64,000 bases of DNA, from the NCBI GenBank assembly GCA_052103595.1, contig JBQEKC010000001.1, positions 248,001-312,000 of the forward strand. Reading direction: 5' to 3'. The position numbers and the translations under genes were made by a program. Shown one piece after another: positions 16,811-25,240 of the stretch (position 1 is the stretch's first letter; each line of letters begins with the position of its first letter). The notes beneath the pieces were generated by a model, which was not told the DNA's origin, made no database searches, and saw only the letters and a program-made list of their open reading frames with translations. The DNA is from CAMEGH01 sp052103595 (lineage in GTDB: Bacteria; Patescibacteriota; Saccharimonadia; Saccharimonadales; Saccharimonadaceae).

Positions 16811-16836
16811 GCCGGCGTCTTTCATCGCACGGTTCA

Positions 16837-16882
16837 TCACCCCGCACACATTGCTCTGGCAACACCGTGCGGGGTTCTTTCT
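16837..16882 (+). terminator. terminator of the 16295-16810 gene
   Basis: Stem CCCCGCAC / GTGCGGGG with a long loop is followed by TTCTTTCT. Confidence 0.8.
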
Positions 16883-16915
16883 ACTCTAGTGAGAGCATGG
16901 TATAATATCTTGACT

Positions 16916-17320
16916 ATGTATTTTGAGACGACCGGCATTTACGCCGTTAACCCAAAAGAACACTCGCTTGAAGAGCGGCTCGGCAAAGTGCGTCTAAAAA
17001 GCCCTACGATGGAGCACGAGAACATTAAAAACTTCTTCCCTATTGGAGGAACAGACCCGCACGACTTGGCGATTTTTGGCTATGCAATCGACAAACTAGG
17101 TGTAACTGCCTGCCAGGGTCTTCTTGTATTCACCTCTGACAGGGAAAACAGTCTTGTCGCACTTGATACTGTTATTGAAGAAAATCCCGTATTGCAAACC
17201 CCTACACTTGCAAAAAAGTTCAGCATGCTACGTGACGAAGAACTTGCGCAGTTAAATATCGATAGCCTTGTGGCAGCAGTGCGTAAACGGCATCCAAGCT
17301 ATTTTCAGCATGATGCATAA
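16916..17320 (+). CDS. conserved-looking small soluble protein, unknown
   Basis: The start at ATG 16916 gives 134 residues (MYFETTGIYAVNPKEHSL). TATAAT at 16901-16906 is 9 bases upstream, so the mRNA has almost no leader, unlike the accessory genes on either side. The protein is acidic/basic mixed with no signal peptide. It contains HENIKNFFPIGGTDPHDLAI and LVVFTSD-like LLVFTSDRENS. I do not recognise the family. Confidence 0.7.
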   Translation: MYFETTGIYAVNPKEHSLEERLGKVRLKSPTMEHENIKNFFPIGGTDPHDLAIFGYAIDKLGVTACQGLLVFTSDRENSLVALDTVIEENPVLQTPTLAKKFSMLRDEELAQLNIDSLVAAVRKRHPSYFQHDA

Positions 17321-17373
17321 TTTTTAACGATAAGACTAACTATTATCATTGCTGCACCAATTTGCTCAAAATA

Positions 17374-17400
17374 AAAACTCGGCGCTTTTACCGAGTTTTT
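17374..17400. terminator. bidirectional terminator between 16916-17320 and 17406-17672
   Basis: AAAACTCGG / CCGAGTTTTT (17375-17400) has A- and T-runs on both sides and can serve the convergent genes. Confidence 0.8.
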
Positions 17401-17405
17401 CTAAG

Positions 17406-17672
17406 CTACATCGTTCGATTGAACTGATCGTCTGGATGTTCGTCGTTCCATTTATTAATTTCAGTATCATTACACGGTTTGATGTCACGTTCGTAGCAGT
17501 ATTTTAGCTCGAGAGTGTCAATTGCGCGTCGGATATCACTCTCACCTTGCAAACGTGCATGGTTATCATACAAGTGGTGCGCATAGATAAGCCAACCAAT
17601 AACAGCAAACTGCAGTGCAAAAAGTACGATGATTATATATTTATTATAAAATATTTGTGTTTTCTTTGTCAT
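17406..17672 (-). CDS. small single-helix membrane protein, unknown
   Basis: The 88-residue product has a short Lys-rich start (MTKKTQIFYNK), one transmembrane helix (IIIVLFALQFAVIGWLIYA, about residues 13-32) and an acidic, His-rich soluble tail with two Cys (YCYERDIKPC). TAAACT (minus, 17679-17684) sits 6 bases before the ATG, consistent with a leaderless mRNA. Function is unknown. Confidence 0.65.
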   Translation of the reverse strand: MTKKTQIFYNKYIIIVLFALQFAVIGWLIYAHHLYDNHARLQGESDIRRAIDTLELKYCYERDIKPCNDTEINKWNDEHPDDQFNRTM

Positions 17673-17828
17673 GTAGGCAGTTTACCATGAAAGAGTTCCC
17701 CAAATCAACCCTACACACAAGGCTCGGTCTATGTAAAAATACTCAGAGCACACTCATCGTGCAGTATCTTACCATCGTCAAGCTAGATCGACCAATGCAC
17801 ACCGTCAACTCAGAATGAGGCACAAAAC

Positions 17829-18158
17829 ATGTCCTTCAAAAGCAAACGAGCAAGAACCCGCAGCGTAATAGCTACAGTTGCAGTAACAACCCTCTTAAGC
17901 TTCGGAGTAGTGGCATCCCCCGCAGCTAATGCGTACCCAAGTAACTGCACCTCAGGATTCAACGGCGGCTTCGGCACTGCCGTAGCTACCTGCCTGCGTG
18001 GCACCGGAGAGTTCCGCGTCGTAGCTGGATGCAAGAGCCCTTTGGGCTTTTACGAGACCAGATACGGAGAATGGAAGCCAGTTGGCCAAGGAGCCTCCAC
18101 TGTCGGATGCTCTTTCGGCTACATCATGCAGTGGGCCGGCTTCAACGCCAGAGACTAG
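17829..18158 (+). CDS. small secreted four-cysteine protein
   Basis: The 109-residue protein has a clear Sec signal peptide: basic N-region MSFKSKRARTRS, hydrophobic core VIATVAVTTLLSFGVVA, and a likely AxA cleavage at about residue 35 (PAANA). The mature part of about 75 residues is Gly-rich with four Cys (SNCTSG, TCLRG, GCKSP, GCSFG), enough for two disulphides. The composition resembles small secreted proteins of Actinobacteria, which are hosts of known Saccharibacteria; transfer is only inference. GAGG lies 9 bases before the ATG. No consensus promoter is obvious. Confidence 0.75.
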   Translation: MSFKSKRARTRSVIATVAVTTLLSFGVVASPAANAYPSNCTSGFNGGFGTAVATCLRGTGEFRVVAGCKSPLGFYETRYGEWKPVGQGASTVGCSFGYIMQWAGFNARD

Positions 18159-18194
18159 TAAGGCAAGGAGCGACAACAGGACATGGTAAGAACT

Positions 18195-18228
18195 AAGCCA
18201 CATATTCATTATGCATATGTGGCTATTT
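18195..18228 (+). terminator. terminator of the 17829-18158 gene
   Basis: Stem AGCCACATAT / ATATGTGGCT (18195-18204 with 18215-18224) is followed by ATTTT. Confidence 0.8.
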
Positions 18229-18251
18229 TACTTGAGTATATACTTTTACAC

Positions 18252-18284
18252 TAAAAAATACCTCCCCATAAAGGGGAGGTATTC
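18252..18284 (-). terminator. terminator after rpsH
   Basis: Minus-strand stem ATACCTCCCC / GGGGAGGTAT with a 5-base loop is followed by TTTTTT. It closes the rplC-to-rpsH operon. Confidence 0.9.
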
Positions 18285-18301
18285 TCTACCGGATAACTCG
18301 A

Positions 18302-18703
18302 TTAGTACACCTTCAAAAGAAGTTCGCCACCAAGTTTTTGCTTTGTCGCTTCTTGCCCGGTAATTACACCTTTCGATGTTGATACCAATACAAGGCCGCG
18401 GCCGCTTTTAACTTTAGGGATTTCTGCTGATTTAACGTACATACGTCGGCCAGGCTTGCTCAAACGAGTAATCTCGTTGATAGTGCTGTTTTCACCTGGT
18501 TTGTTAATCGTTACCACCAAAATGTCGCGTGGTTTTGCGGCTTCTACCTTTACGTCAGTAAGGTATCCAGCTTTTTTCAGCTGTTCTGCCACCACTTTCT
18601 TCATTTTGCTTGATGGAACACGGATTTCCGTTTTGCCAACCATTTTTGCGTTACGGATGCGAGTAAGTAGGTCAGCGATTGGGTCTGTAGTTTGCATAGA
18701 CAT
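18302..18703 (-). CDS. rpsH: 30S ribosomal protein S8
   Basis: The start at ATG 18703 (GGAG 7 bases upstream) gives 133 residues. It contains DPIADLLTRIRNAKMVGKTE, VPSSKMKKVVAEQLKKAGYL, INEITRLSKPGRRMYVKSAE and the C-terminal signature SGRGLVLVSTSKGVITGQEA. S8 is a central 16S binder and represses the spc operon in E. coli. Here it is the last gene, because L6 onward is a separate unit. Confidence 0.97.
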   Translation of the reverse strand: MSMQTTDPIADLLTRIRNAKMVGKTEIRVPSSKMKKVVAEQLKKAGYLTDVKVEAAKPRDILVVTINKPGENSTINEITRLSKPGRRMYVKSAEIPKVKSGRGLVLVSTSKGVITGQEATKQKLGGELLLKVY

Positions 18704-18717
18704 ATCTTTTCTCCTTC

Positions 18718-18987
18718 CTACCAACTACTCTTTGTTACGCCTGGGATTTCACCCTTTGAGGCTTTTTCGCGGAAATTGATACGGTTCAAACCGAATCGGC
18801 GCATGTATGCATGTGGACGACCGTTCAAAACGTCACGGTTCTTCCAGCGTGCAGGGCTTGAGTTACGAGGAAGTTTTTGCAAACCTTCTTGATCACCCAT
18901 TTCCTTTAGTTCAGCACGCTTTTCGGCATACTTTAGGATCATCTTCTTACGCTTTTCGTCGCGTGCGATCATTGATTTCTTAGCCAT
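18718..18987 (-). CDS. rpsN: 30S ribosomal protein S14, zinc-free form
   Basis: The 89-residue protein is the long cysteine-free type of S14 (the zinc form is about 61 residues). It has [36 protein letters not shown] and [20 protein letters not shown]. There is no CxxC motif. It starts where rplE stops. Confidence 0.97.
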   Translation of the reverse strand: MAKKSMIARDEKRKKMILKYAEKRAELKEMGDQEGLQKLPRNSSPARWKNRDVLNGRPHAYMRRFGLNRINFREKASKGEIPGVTKSSW

Positions 18988-19574
18988 TAGCGTCGATCTC
19001 CTTCCTTCTCAAACGGTACACCGAATTTTTCAAGCAATGCTCGGCTGTGTGCTTTGTCTTCGTTGGCGATTACAAACGTAATTTGCAAGCCATGAAGATG
19101 CTGTGTTTCTTCGAACGAAAGCTCTGGGAAGATTGATTGCTCAACCACACCAATGTTATAGTTACCGCCCTTGTCGAAACCTTTTGCACCAGTACCGCGG
19201 AAGTCACGAATACGTGGCATCGCAACGTTGATGAAGCGATCCATAAATTCGTACATGCGCGCGTCACGCAAGGTAACGTTAATACCAACACGGTTCATGC
19301 CTGCACGGATTTTGAAACCAGCGATTGATTTCTTTGCCATGCGGTCAACCGGCGCTTGGCCAGTGATTTTATTAAGGGTGTTCTTGACCACTTCGTAGTG
19401 GCGCTTGTCATCCTTATTTTTACCGAGGCCTACGCTTACGACAATCTTCTCGAGTTTTGGTACTTGGTGTACGTTATCGAGCTTGAGTTCGGCTTGGAGT
19501 TCTTTACGAATAGTATCGTTATACAAAGCTTTCAAGCGAGGAGCATAGGCAGCTGTTTTGGTAGCTTTTGCCAT
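18987..19574 (-). CDS. rplE: 50S ribosomal protein L5
   Basis: The 195-residue protein shows [60 protein letters not shown] and PRIRDFRG. L5 binds 5S rRNA and contacts P-site tRNA. It overlaps the stop of rplX and the start of rpsN. Confidence 0.97.
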   Translation of the reverse strand: MAKATKTAAYAPRLKALYNDTIRKELQAELKLDNVHQVPKLEKIVVSVGLGKNKDDKRHYEVVKNTLNKITGQAPVDRMAKKSIAGFKIRAGMNRVGINVTLRDARMYEFMDRFINVAMPRIRDFRGTGAKGFDKGGNYNIGVVEQSIFPELSFEETQHLHGLQITFVIANEDKAHSRALLEKFGVPFEKEGDRR

Positions 19575-19894
19575 TATTTAATCTCCTTATTCTTTAGTTG
19601 ACGAGCCACGCGAACGGTCTTGCCGTCGTTGTTTTTTACGTAGCCAACACGACTGGCAGTGCTCGCCTTTTCATCCACCACAAGAGCAACCTTGTGCAGT
19701 GGTGTTGGAACGTGAATGTCCTTCATACCACCTTGTGGGTTAAATTGGCTTGGCTTTACCTTACGCTTGCCAACGCCAACACCTTCAATCAATACGGCGT
19801 TCTTCTTTGGGAGTACTTCCAGTACCTTACCGGTTTGGTTTTTGTACTTACCTGAAAGAAGTTTTACTGTATCATCTTTCTTGATTCGTGCCAT
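19574..19894 (-). CDS. rplX: 50S ribosomal protein L24
   Basis: The 106-residue KOW-domain protein has MARIKKDDTVKLLSGKYKNQ, TGKVLEVLPKKNAVLIEGV, KVKPSQFNPQGGMKDIHVP. It is a 50S assembly initiator in the normal L14-L24-L5 order. Confidence 0.97.
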   Translation of the reverse strand: MARIKKDDTVKLLSGKYKNQTGKVLEVLPKKNAVLIEGVGVGKRKVKPSQFNPQGGMKDIHVPTPLHKVALVVDEKASTASRVGYVKNNDGKTVRVARQLKNKEIK

Positions 19895-19895
19895 A

Positions 19896-20264
19896 CTAGA
19901 GTACCTCCGGTGCTAAGCTAATAATCTTGCTGTAGCCTTGGTCACGAAGTTCGCGCGGAACTGGGCCAAATACACGAGTTGCTTTTGGCTGCTTGTCATC
20001 GTTGATGATAACTGCTGCGTTATCATCAAAGCAGATAGTTGAGCCATCTTTACGCTGAATCTTGTCGCGAGTACGTACAACGACGGCCTTGACGACAGAT
20101 TTGCGCTTTACGTTTCCGGTTGGGTTTGCATCCTTAACGGTTGCTACGATAACATCACCAACACGAGCGTAACGACGACCAGTACCGCCAAGCACACGGA
20201 TACAAAGGATTTCCTTTGCACCGCTGTTGTCGGTTACCTTTAGACGTGATTCTTGTTGGATCAT
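19896..20264 (-). CDS. rplN: 50S ribosomal protein L14
   Basis: The 122-residue protein begins [20 protein letters not shown] and contains [40 protein letters not shown] and [20 protein letters not shown]. It lies at the subunit interface. Its start overlaps the rpsQ stop. Confidence 0.98.
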   Translation of the reverse strand: MIQQESRLKVTDNSGAKEILCIRVLGGTGRRYARVGDVIVATVKDANPTGNVKRKSVVKAVVVRTRDKIQRKDGSTICFDDNAAVIINDDKQPKATRVFGPVPRELRDQGYSKIISLAPEVL

Positions 20265-20587
20265 TATGCAGTCTCCTTCTCGTCGTGATCGTAGTCGCGG
20301 CTATCTTCCACAGCTTCGTTCACTTCTTCTTTGAGCTCGATTGCACCACGCGCTTTCTCTTCGATGTTGCTGAGCACAAACGACTTTGTCTTTGAAACAG
20401 GGCGAGTTTCAGAAATCTGCACTTTGTCGCCTTCTTTTGCTTCGTTCTTTTCGTCGTGGGCTTGGTACTTTCGGTTTACCGTGTACTGCTTCCCGTAAAG
20501 CGGATGAGTCTCACGGCTAGTTACCGTCACGGTGATCGTCTTATCGCGCTTGTCTGAAGTCACGATACCGGTCAAAGTCTTGGCCAT
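20264..20587 (-). CDS. rpsQ: 30S ribosomal protein S17 with acidic C-terminal tail
   Basis: The first about 80 residues are a typical OB-fold S17: [58 protein letters not shown]. The remaining about 27 residues are an acidic tail ([20 protein letters not shown]) that ordinary S17 lacks. It starts 1 base after the rpmC stop. Confidence 0.96.
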   Translation of the reverse strand: MAKTLTGIVTSDKRDKTITVTVTSRETHPLYGKQYTVNRKYQAHDEKNEAKEGDKVQISETRPVSKTKSFVLSNIEEKARGAIELKEEVNEAVEDSRDYDHDEKETA

Positions 20588-20588
20588 A

Positions 20589-20825
20589 TTACTTTTCTCC
20601 TTCTTCGCTTACTTGCTGGGCTGCGTTAATAGCAGTCAACAAACGAGCGATTTCTTTGCGAGTAGCACGCAAGACACGTGGGTTTTGCAGTTCACCTGCA
20701 CGAAGACCACGGGTTGCGTCAACAAGTTCTTTACGCTTGGTTGCAAGCTCTTCGTGGAGCTGTGCGAGCGTCTTTACTTCTTGTGCAGGCTTTGGGGCTG
20801 CTTTGGTTGCTTTTTTCTCAGCCAT
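20589..20825 (-). CDS. rpmC: 50S ribosomal protein L29
   Basis: The 78-residue protein has a Lys/Ala-rich N-terminal extension and then the two-helix L29 body: [40 protein letters not shown]. It binds 23S rRNA near the exit tunnel. It is 2 bases after rplP. Confidence 0.93.
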   Translation of the reverse strand: MAEKKATKAAPKPAQEVKTLAQLHEELATKRKELVDATRGLRAGELQNPRVLRATRKEIARLLTAINAAQQVSEEGEK

Positions 20826-20827
20826 CG

Positions 20828-21241
20828 CTACGCGTCCTCTCGCTTAATAAATTTAGTTTTTACTGGAAGCTTGTGGCTCGCAAGACGCATCGCTTCACGC
20901 GCTACTTCTTCAGACACACCCTTCATTTCAAACATAACGGTACCAGCTTTTACCTTTGCGGCAAAAAATTCTGGCTGCCCCTTCCCCATACCCATCTTCA
21001 AACCGACTGGTTTACGAGTACGAGAAATGTGCGGAAAGATACGAATCCAAATCTTACCGCCACGCTTGATGTAGCGGGTCATCGCCTGACGAGCTGACTC
21101 GATTTGGCGTGACGTTACATCGTCGTTACTTTGAGCTTGCAAGGCATAGTCGCCAAACGCGATAGTGTTACCGCGAGTTGCGACACCCTTGTTTTTACCC
21201 TTCATAATCTTGCGATACTTGGTTTTCTTCGGAAGTAACAT
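20828..21241 (-). CDS. rplP: 50S ribosomal protein L16
   Basis: The 137-residue protein has [60 protein letters not shown] and [20 protein letters not shown]. It positions A-site tRNA. Its ATG overlaps the rpsC stop. Confidence 0.98.
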   Translation of the reverse strand: MLLPKKTKYRKIMKGKNKGVATRGNTIAFGDYALQAQSNDDVTSRQIESARQAMTRYIKRGGKIWIRIFPHISRTRKPVGLKMGMGKGQPEFFAAKVKAGTVMFEMKGVSEEVAREAMRLASHKLPVKTKFIKREDA

Positions 21242-21879
21242 TACGCATCACTCCTTTCGCCCTTGTAGATCCACACCTTTACACCGATGATACCAACACC
21301 TGGCGCGTTTGCACGTGCTGAGTGGAAATCGATATCAGCGCGGAGGGTATGAAGTGGCACAGAGCCTTCGATTACCTTTTCGCGGCGAGCCATTTCGGCA
21401 TTGTTCAAACGACCAGACACCTCGATACGGATACCTTTGGCACCAGCATTCATGGCGTTTTGTGCAGTCATTTTAATTGCACGTCGGAAGTTAATACGGC
21501 GTTCCAGTTGGCGAGCGATATTCTCAGCTACAAGCTTTGCAGCAAGTTCTGGGCGCTTTACTTCTTCGATGTTAATGCGAACTGGCAAGCTTGAAATCTT
21601 TTCAAGTTGCTTCTTCAAATCTTGCACGCCAGCACCACCACGGCCAATCACGACACCTGCTTTTGCAGTATGAATTGTAATGGTTACTTGGTTAGCTGAA
21701 CGTTCAATTTCGATTCGGCTAATAGTTGGACGAGATGCAAACTTCGCTTCAATAAGCTCACGCATCTTGATGTCTTCTGTAAGCCACTTACTAAAGTCGC
21801 GCTTGTTAGCAAACCAGCGAGAGCTCCAGTTTTTGTGAACTTGCAGGCGGAAGCTGATTGGGTTTACTTTTTGTCCCAT
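21241..21879 (-). CDS. rpsC: 30S ribosomal protein S3
   Basis: The start at ATG 21879 gives 212 residues. It begins [20 protein letters not shown] and shows the KH domain with [20 protein letters not shown], then [20 protein letters not shown] and [13 protein letters not shown]. Upstream in-frame codons fall inside rplV and are not used. It starts 1 base after the rplV stop. Confidence 0.97.
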   Translation of the reverse strand: MGQKVNPISFRLQVHKNWSSRWFANKRDFSKWLTEDIKMRELIEAKFASRPTISRIEIERSANQVTITIHTAKAGVVIGRGGAGVQDLKKQLEKISSLPVRINIEEVKRPELAAKLVAENIARQLERRINFRRAIKMTAQNAMNAGAKGIRIEVSGRLNNAEMARREKVIEGSVPLHTLRADIDFHSARANAPGVGIIGVKVWIYKGERSDA

Positions 21880-21880
21880 C

Positions 21881-22294
21881 TTACTTCTCCTCTTCTTTCT
21901 TAGCTGGCTTTGAAGCGGCCTTCTTTGCAGCTGGCTTCTTCTTTGGCTTTTCAACGCCCGTTACTTCTACCAAGATGTGGCTGGTCTTCTTTTCGAATGG
22001 CAACGCACGTCCACGGCTCGCAGGCTTAAAGCGGCGCATGCGTGGACCGGTAGTAACGCTCAGTGTTGAAATGACCAATGACTTGCTATCAAGCCCGTGG
22101 TTGTTAGTTGCGTTTGCAGCAGCAGAAGCAATTGCTTTCTTGACTGCAAGTGCAGAACGACGTGGCGTGTGGTCTAAAATAACCAACGCGTCGGCAACCG
22201 TACGACCACGCACGAGGCTGGCAACAATGCTTACCTTGCGTGGCGCTTGGTCTACGCCTTTAATGTAGGCGCGTACAGTCAATGTATCGGCCAT
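21881..22294 (-). CDS. rplV: 50S ribosomal protein L22
   Basis: The 137-residue protein has VDQAPRKVSIVASLVRGRTV, ADALVILDHTPRRSALAVKK and the tunnel-hairpin segment GPRMRRFKPASRGRALPFEK, followed by a Lys/Ala-rich C-terminal tail of about 25 residues. It overlaps the rpsS stop. Confidence 0.97.
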   Translation of the reverse strand: MADTLTVRAYIKGVDQAPRKVSIVASLVRGRTVADALVILDHTPRRSALAVKKAIASAAANATNNHGLDSKSLVISTLSVTTGPRMRRFKPASRGRALPFEKKTSHILVEVTGVEKPKKKPAAKKAASKPAKKEEEK

Positions 22295-22560
22295 TACTTC
22301 TTGTCCTTTCCACCGTGCTTGCGGAACTTACGAGTTGGACTAAACTCACCGAGTTTGTGGCCAACCATATTTTCCGTAACAAACACAGGTACGTGGACAC
22401 GTCCGTTGTGGACAGCAATCGTGCGACCTACCATATCTGGAGTGATGGTACTTGCACGAGCCCACGTCTTGATAACAGTACGATCGTCATTTGAAAGCGC
22501 TGCAACTTTTTTTGCAAGCTTCGCATCAACGAACGGACCTTTCTTGAGTGAACGACTCAT
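22294..22560 (-). CDS. rpsS: 30S ribosomal protein S19
   Basis: The 88-residue protein has [59 protein letters not shown] and [19 protein letters not shown]. It is a 30S head protein in the L2-S19-L22 order. Confidence 0.98.
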   Translation of the reverse strand: MSRSLKKGPFVDAKLAKKVAALSNDDRTVIKTWARASTITPDMVGRTIAVHNGRVHVPVFVTENMVGHKLGEFSPTRKFRKHGGKDKK

Positions 22561-22563
22561 ATG

Positions 22564-23403
22564 TTACCTCTTCCTCTTCGCATCATGGCGAGTTCGTACG
22601 ATTAGCTTATTAGTATCCTTGCGGCGTCGTGTGCGGTAGCCAAGTGTCAGCTGACCCCATGGAGTCTGCGGTGGTTTACCTGGACCGTGCGCACCACCGT
22701 CACCACCACCGTGTGGGTGATCTACGGCGTTCATTACAACACCACGTACGCTTGGGCGAATACCCTTGCGACGCTTACGACCAGCAGAACCGATCTTCAC
22801 GTTTTGGTGCTGAACGTTACCGACAACACCGATGTTTGCTTCACATTCTACGCGGAATTTGCGCACTTCACCTGATGGCATTTTTACAAGTGCGTAATCG
22901 CCCTCTTTGGCCATAAGCTGTGCTTTTGTTCCCGCAGAGCGAACCATTTGGCTGCCCTTACCAGGCACCATTTCGATTGCGTAGATTTGTGTACCAACAG
23001 GGATACGGCTCAGTGGCATACGGTTTGACGCTTCAATCGTTGCTTCTTTGCCGCTTTCGATCACCTTACCCTTGAACATTTGTGTGTCAGCAAGGATGTA
23101 GTGGTACAAACCGTGTTGGTCTTTGACACGTGCGATACGTGCAGAACGGTTTGGATCGTATTCGATTTCCTCAACGGTCAACGTAAGGCCATCAGCCAAA
23201 CGGTGGTTAAGGAGACGATAGTGACGCTTTACACCGCCACCACGGTGACGCACGGTAATGCGACCCTGGTTGTTACGGCCAGCGTTTTGCTTTTTTGTCT
23301 TAATCAAGCTTTTAAGCGGTTTCTTGGTTGTGATCTCGCTTAGGTCTTGGCTGGTCATGCCACGACGTGCTGGAGTAGTTGGATTGTATTGCTTTACTGG
23401 CAT
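22564..23403 (-). CDS. rplB: 50S ribosomal protein L2
   Basis: The 279-residue protein shows KPLKSLIKTKKQNAGRNNQG, RHRGGGVKRHYRLLNHR and the signature VVMNAVDHPHGGGDGGAHGP, which contains the conserved His important for peptidyl transfer, then TPWGQLTLGYRTRRRKDTNK. It starts where rplW stops. Confidence 0.98.
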   Translation of the reverse strand: MPVKQYNPTTPARRGMTSQDLSEITTKKPLKSLIKTKKQNAGRNNQGRITVRHRGGGVKRHYRLLNHRLADGLTLTVEEIEYDPNRSARIARVKDQHGLYHYILADTQMFKGKVIESGKEATIEASNRMPLSRIPVGTQIYAIEMVPGKGSQMVRSAGTKAQLMAKEGDYALVKMPSGEVRKFRVECEANIGVVGNVQHQNVKIGSAGRKRRKGIRPSVRGVVMNAVDHPHGGGDGGAHGPGKPPQTPWGQLTLGYRTRRRKDTNKLIVRTRHDAKRKR

Positions 23404-23720
23404 TACTTCTTCTCCTCTTCTGCTGCGGGCTGTTCTTCAAATACTTGAATCGAGCTGCCTTCAGCAAGCGTTACATACGCCTTCTTGGTGTCTTTACGCT
23501 TTGTAGTGCCAGGGTAACGGTTCTTACCGCGGCTAAAACGTACTGCTTTACCTTGCTGTACGAGTGTTTTCACGCCCTTTACTTCTACCTCGAATTGTTC
23601 AGCGACCGCTTCAGCGATTTGCTGCTTGTTGGCAGTAGTTGGTACATCAAACACGTACGTATTCTTGGTGGCAATTTGTCCGTAGGCTTTTTCGGTTGCG
23701 CGTGGAATTACACTAATCAT
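23403..23720 (-). CDS. rplW: 50S ribosomal protein L23
   Basis: The start at ATG 23720 overlaps the rplD stop (TAATG) and gives 105 residues. It has VIPRATEKAYGQIATKNTYV, KQQIAEAVAEQFEVEVKGVK and RFSRGKNRYPGTTKRKDTKK. An acidic tail ends EEQPAAEEEKK. L23 is the docking site for trigger factor at the exit tunnel; tig is at 48658. Confidence 0.96.
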   Translation of the reverse strand: MISVIPRATEKAYGQIATKNTYVFDVPTTANKQQIAEAVAEQFEVEVKGVKTLVQQGKAVRFSRGKNRYPGTTKRKDTKKAYVTLAEGSSIQVFEEQPAAEEEKK

Positions 23721-24331
23721 TACGCTTCCTCCTTTGTGAGCCATTCGGTAATTACTGGCAATGCCGCGTTTGCTACCACAATGTGATCCGCGTTGAGAAT
23801 ATCAAACACGTTCAAGTACATTGCAGATACAAGGCGAACTTGCTGTAAGTTGCTGGTTGCACGGATGATCTCTGGAGACTTTTTGTCTACCACAATCAAT
23901 GTCTTGCGTTCAAGCTTGTTGTCAGCCAAGAATGTGGCGACTTCAGCAGTTTTACCAGTTGTTGTAATGTCTTTAACGACAATCTTCTTTGCTTCGTTGG
24001 CAAGGGTCAACGCTTGGCGAACTGCCACGCGCTTGCTTGTCTTCGAAAGCTTTTTGGTGTAGTTTTCGTTCCCACGTGGGCCAAAAACGATACCACCGCC
24101 ACGCCAGATTGGGTTACGGCTCGAACCAAAACGTGCACGGCCTGTCCCCTTCTGCTTCCATGGCTTTTTACCACCACCGCGGACTTCGCCACGCTGTTTG
24201 GTAGTCGCGCTTGCAAGGCGAGCGTTAGCAAGGTAGCTATCGTACGCCAATTTTAGTAGTTCGTGGTTTGGCACGTCTACTGCAAATACTTCTTTGGGCA
24301 AGCTTGCTTTTTTGGTAGTTGCTTCTGCCAT
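23720..24331 (-). CDS. rplD: 50S ribosomal protein L4
   Basis: The 203-residue protein has the L4 loop KQRGEVRGGGKKPWKQKGTG, RARFGSSRNPIWRGGGIVFG, PRGNENYTKKLSKTSKRVAV and ADHIVVANAALPVI. In E. coli L4 also represses the S10 operon; a structured leader precedes this operon. It overlaps rplC at its start. Confidence 0.97.
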   Translation of the reverse strand: MAEATTKKASLPKEVFAVDVPNHELLKLAYDSYLANARLASATTKQRGEVRGGGKKPWKQKGTGRARFGSSRNPIWRGGGIVFGPRGNENYTKKLSKTSKRVAVRQALTLANEAKKIVVKDITTTGKTAEVATFLADNKLERKTLIVVDKKSPEIIRATSNLQQVRLVSAMYLNVFDILNADHIVVANAALPVITEWLTKEEA

Positions 24332-24945
24332 TACGCTTTCCCTCCGATCATTACGAGACCCTTTTTCGGACCAGGTACAGCGCCTTTTAGGCCAATCAGG
24401 TTGTTCTCTGGGTCGATATACGCAACTGCCAAATTCTTTACAGTAACGCGATCGTGTCCCATGCGACCAGCCATTTTCTTGCCCTTAAAGACCTTCTGTG
24501 GATACATTGATCCAATCGATCCCGGCTTACGAACGTTTCCGTTTCCACCGTGAGTGCTCTTACTAGTATTAAAGTTATGGCGTTTTACCGTACCGGCAAA
24601 CCCCTTACCTTTTGATGTACCGGTTGCATGAACTGTCTCTCCTAGTTCAAACGCGTTTACATCGATCGTGTCACCTACCTTAAGACCTTCTGGTAGTTCT
24701 GTGACGCGAATTTCCCGAATGTGCTTCGGGTTCACTTTGGCTGACTTGGTGTGTCCAGCCACGGCCTTGCTCAGGTTCTTACCCTCACCAAATGCCACTT
24801 GCACTGCGTTGTAGCCGTCTGTTTCAACGGTCTTGACCTGAGTCACAGTCACAGGGCCAGCTTGAATCAATGTTACTGGAATAGCAACACCTTCCTCGCT
24901 GATGATTTGGGTCATACCAATTTTGGTACCGAGAAGTGCTTTCAT
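24331..24945 (-). CDS. rplC: 50S ribosomal protein L3
   Basis: The 204-residue protein begins MKALLGTKIGMTQIISEEGV and has GTSKGKGFAGTVKRHNFNTS, HGGNGNVRKPGSIGSMYPQK and KGKKMAGRMGHDRVTVKNLA. It is the first gene of the L3-to-S8 operon. S10, normally directly upstream, is about 1.8 kb away with three genes between. It has its own promoter and a folded leader. Confidence 0.98.
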   Translation of the reverse strand: MKALLGTKIGMTQIISEEGVAIPVTLIQAGPVTVTQVKTVETDGYNAVQVAFGEGKNLSKAVAGHTKSAKVNPKHIREIRVTELPEGLKVGDTIDVNAFELGETVHATGTSKGKGFAGTVKRHNFNTSKSTHGGNGNVRKPGSIGSMYPQKVFKGKKMAGRMGHDRVTVKNLAVAYIDPENNLIGLKGAVPGPKKGLVMIGGKA

Positions 24946-24972
24946 AGCCCTCTTTACTCTCCCACTTAAAAC

Positions 24973-25041
24973 CCTTGGTGGCCGACGGTTTCCCTGCTGC
25001 TTTCGTCTCCTCCAGCTCCGGGACCTTTCGATTCACCAAGG
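24973..25041 (-). promoter_or_regulatory. structured 5' leader of the rplC operon
   Basis: On the minus strand CCTTGGTG (as 25034-25041 complement CACCAAGG) pairs with CACCAAGG (complement of 24973-24980), closing a 69-base domain. The interior holds GGTCCC and GGGAAACC segments that can pair again. It ends about 27 bases before the rplC ATG. A ribosomal-protein-binding autoregulatory leader is possible. Confidence 0.5.
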
Positions 25042-25077
25042 TCGCTTGATATTATTGTACATAAAAGTAACTTAGGT

Positions 25078-25107
25078 ATTGTAGCATGATTTATAGGTTA
25101 TCGTCAA
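25078..25107 (-). promoter_or_regulatory. promoter of the rplC operon
   Basis: Minus strand: TTGACG (25102-25107), 18-base spacer, TACAAT (25078-25083). Confidence 0.75.
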
Positions 25108-25156
25108 GAGTTTTACAGAGATATTTATTGAGACGTCTTCAGAAGGATTAGAGGCA

Positions 25157-25210
25157 TTGACTTTATATAGTTTTATTAGTATAATATAGTTATGGCCATT
25201 ATCCGGCCAT
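25157..25210 (+). promoter_or_regulatory. promoter and leader hairpin of the 25241-25561 gene
   Basis: TTGACT (25157-25162), 17-base spacer, TATAAT (25180-25185), consensus at nearly every base. Stem ATGGCC / GGCCAT with a 7-base loop (25192-25210) lies at the transcript start. Confidence 0.88.
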
Positions 25211-25240
25211 CGTACCCAACCAGGAAAGGACGGTGTTGTC

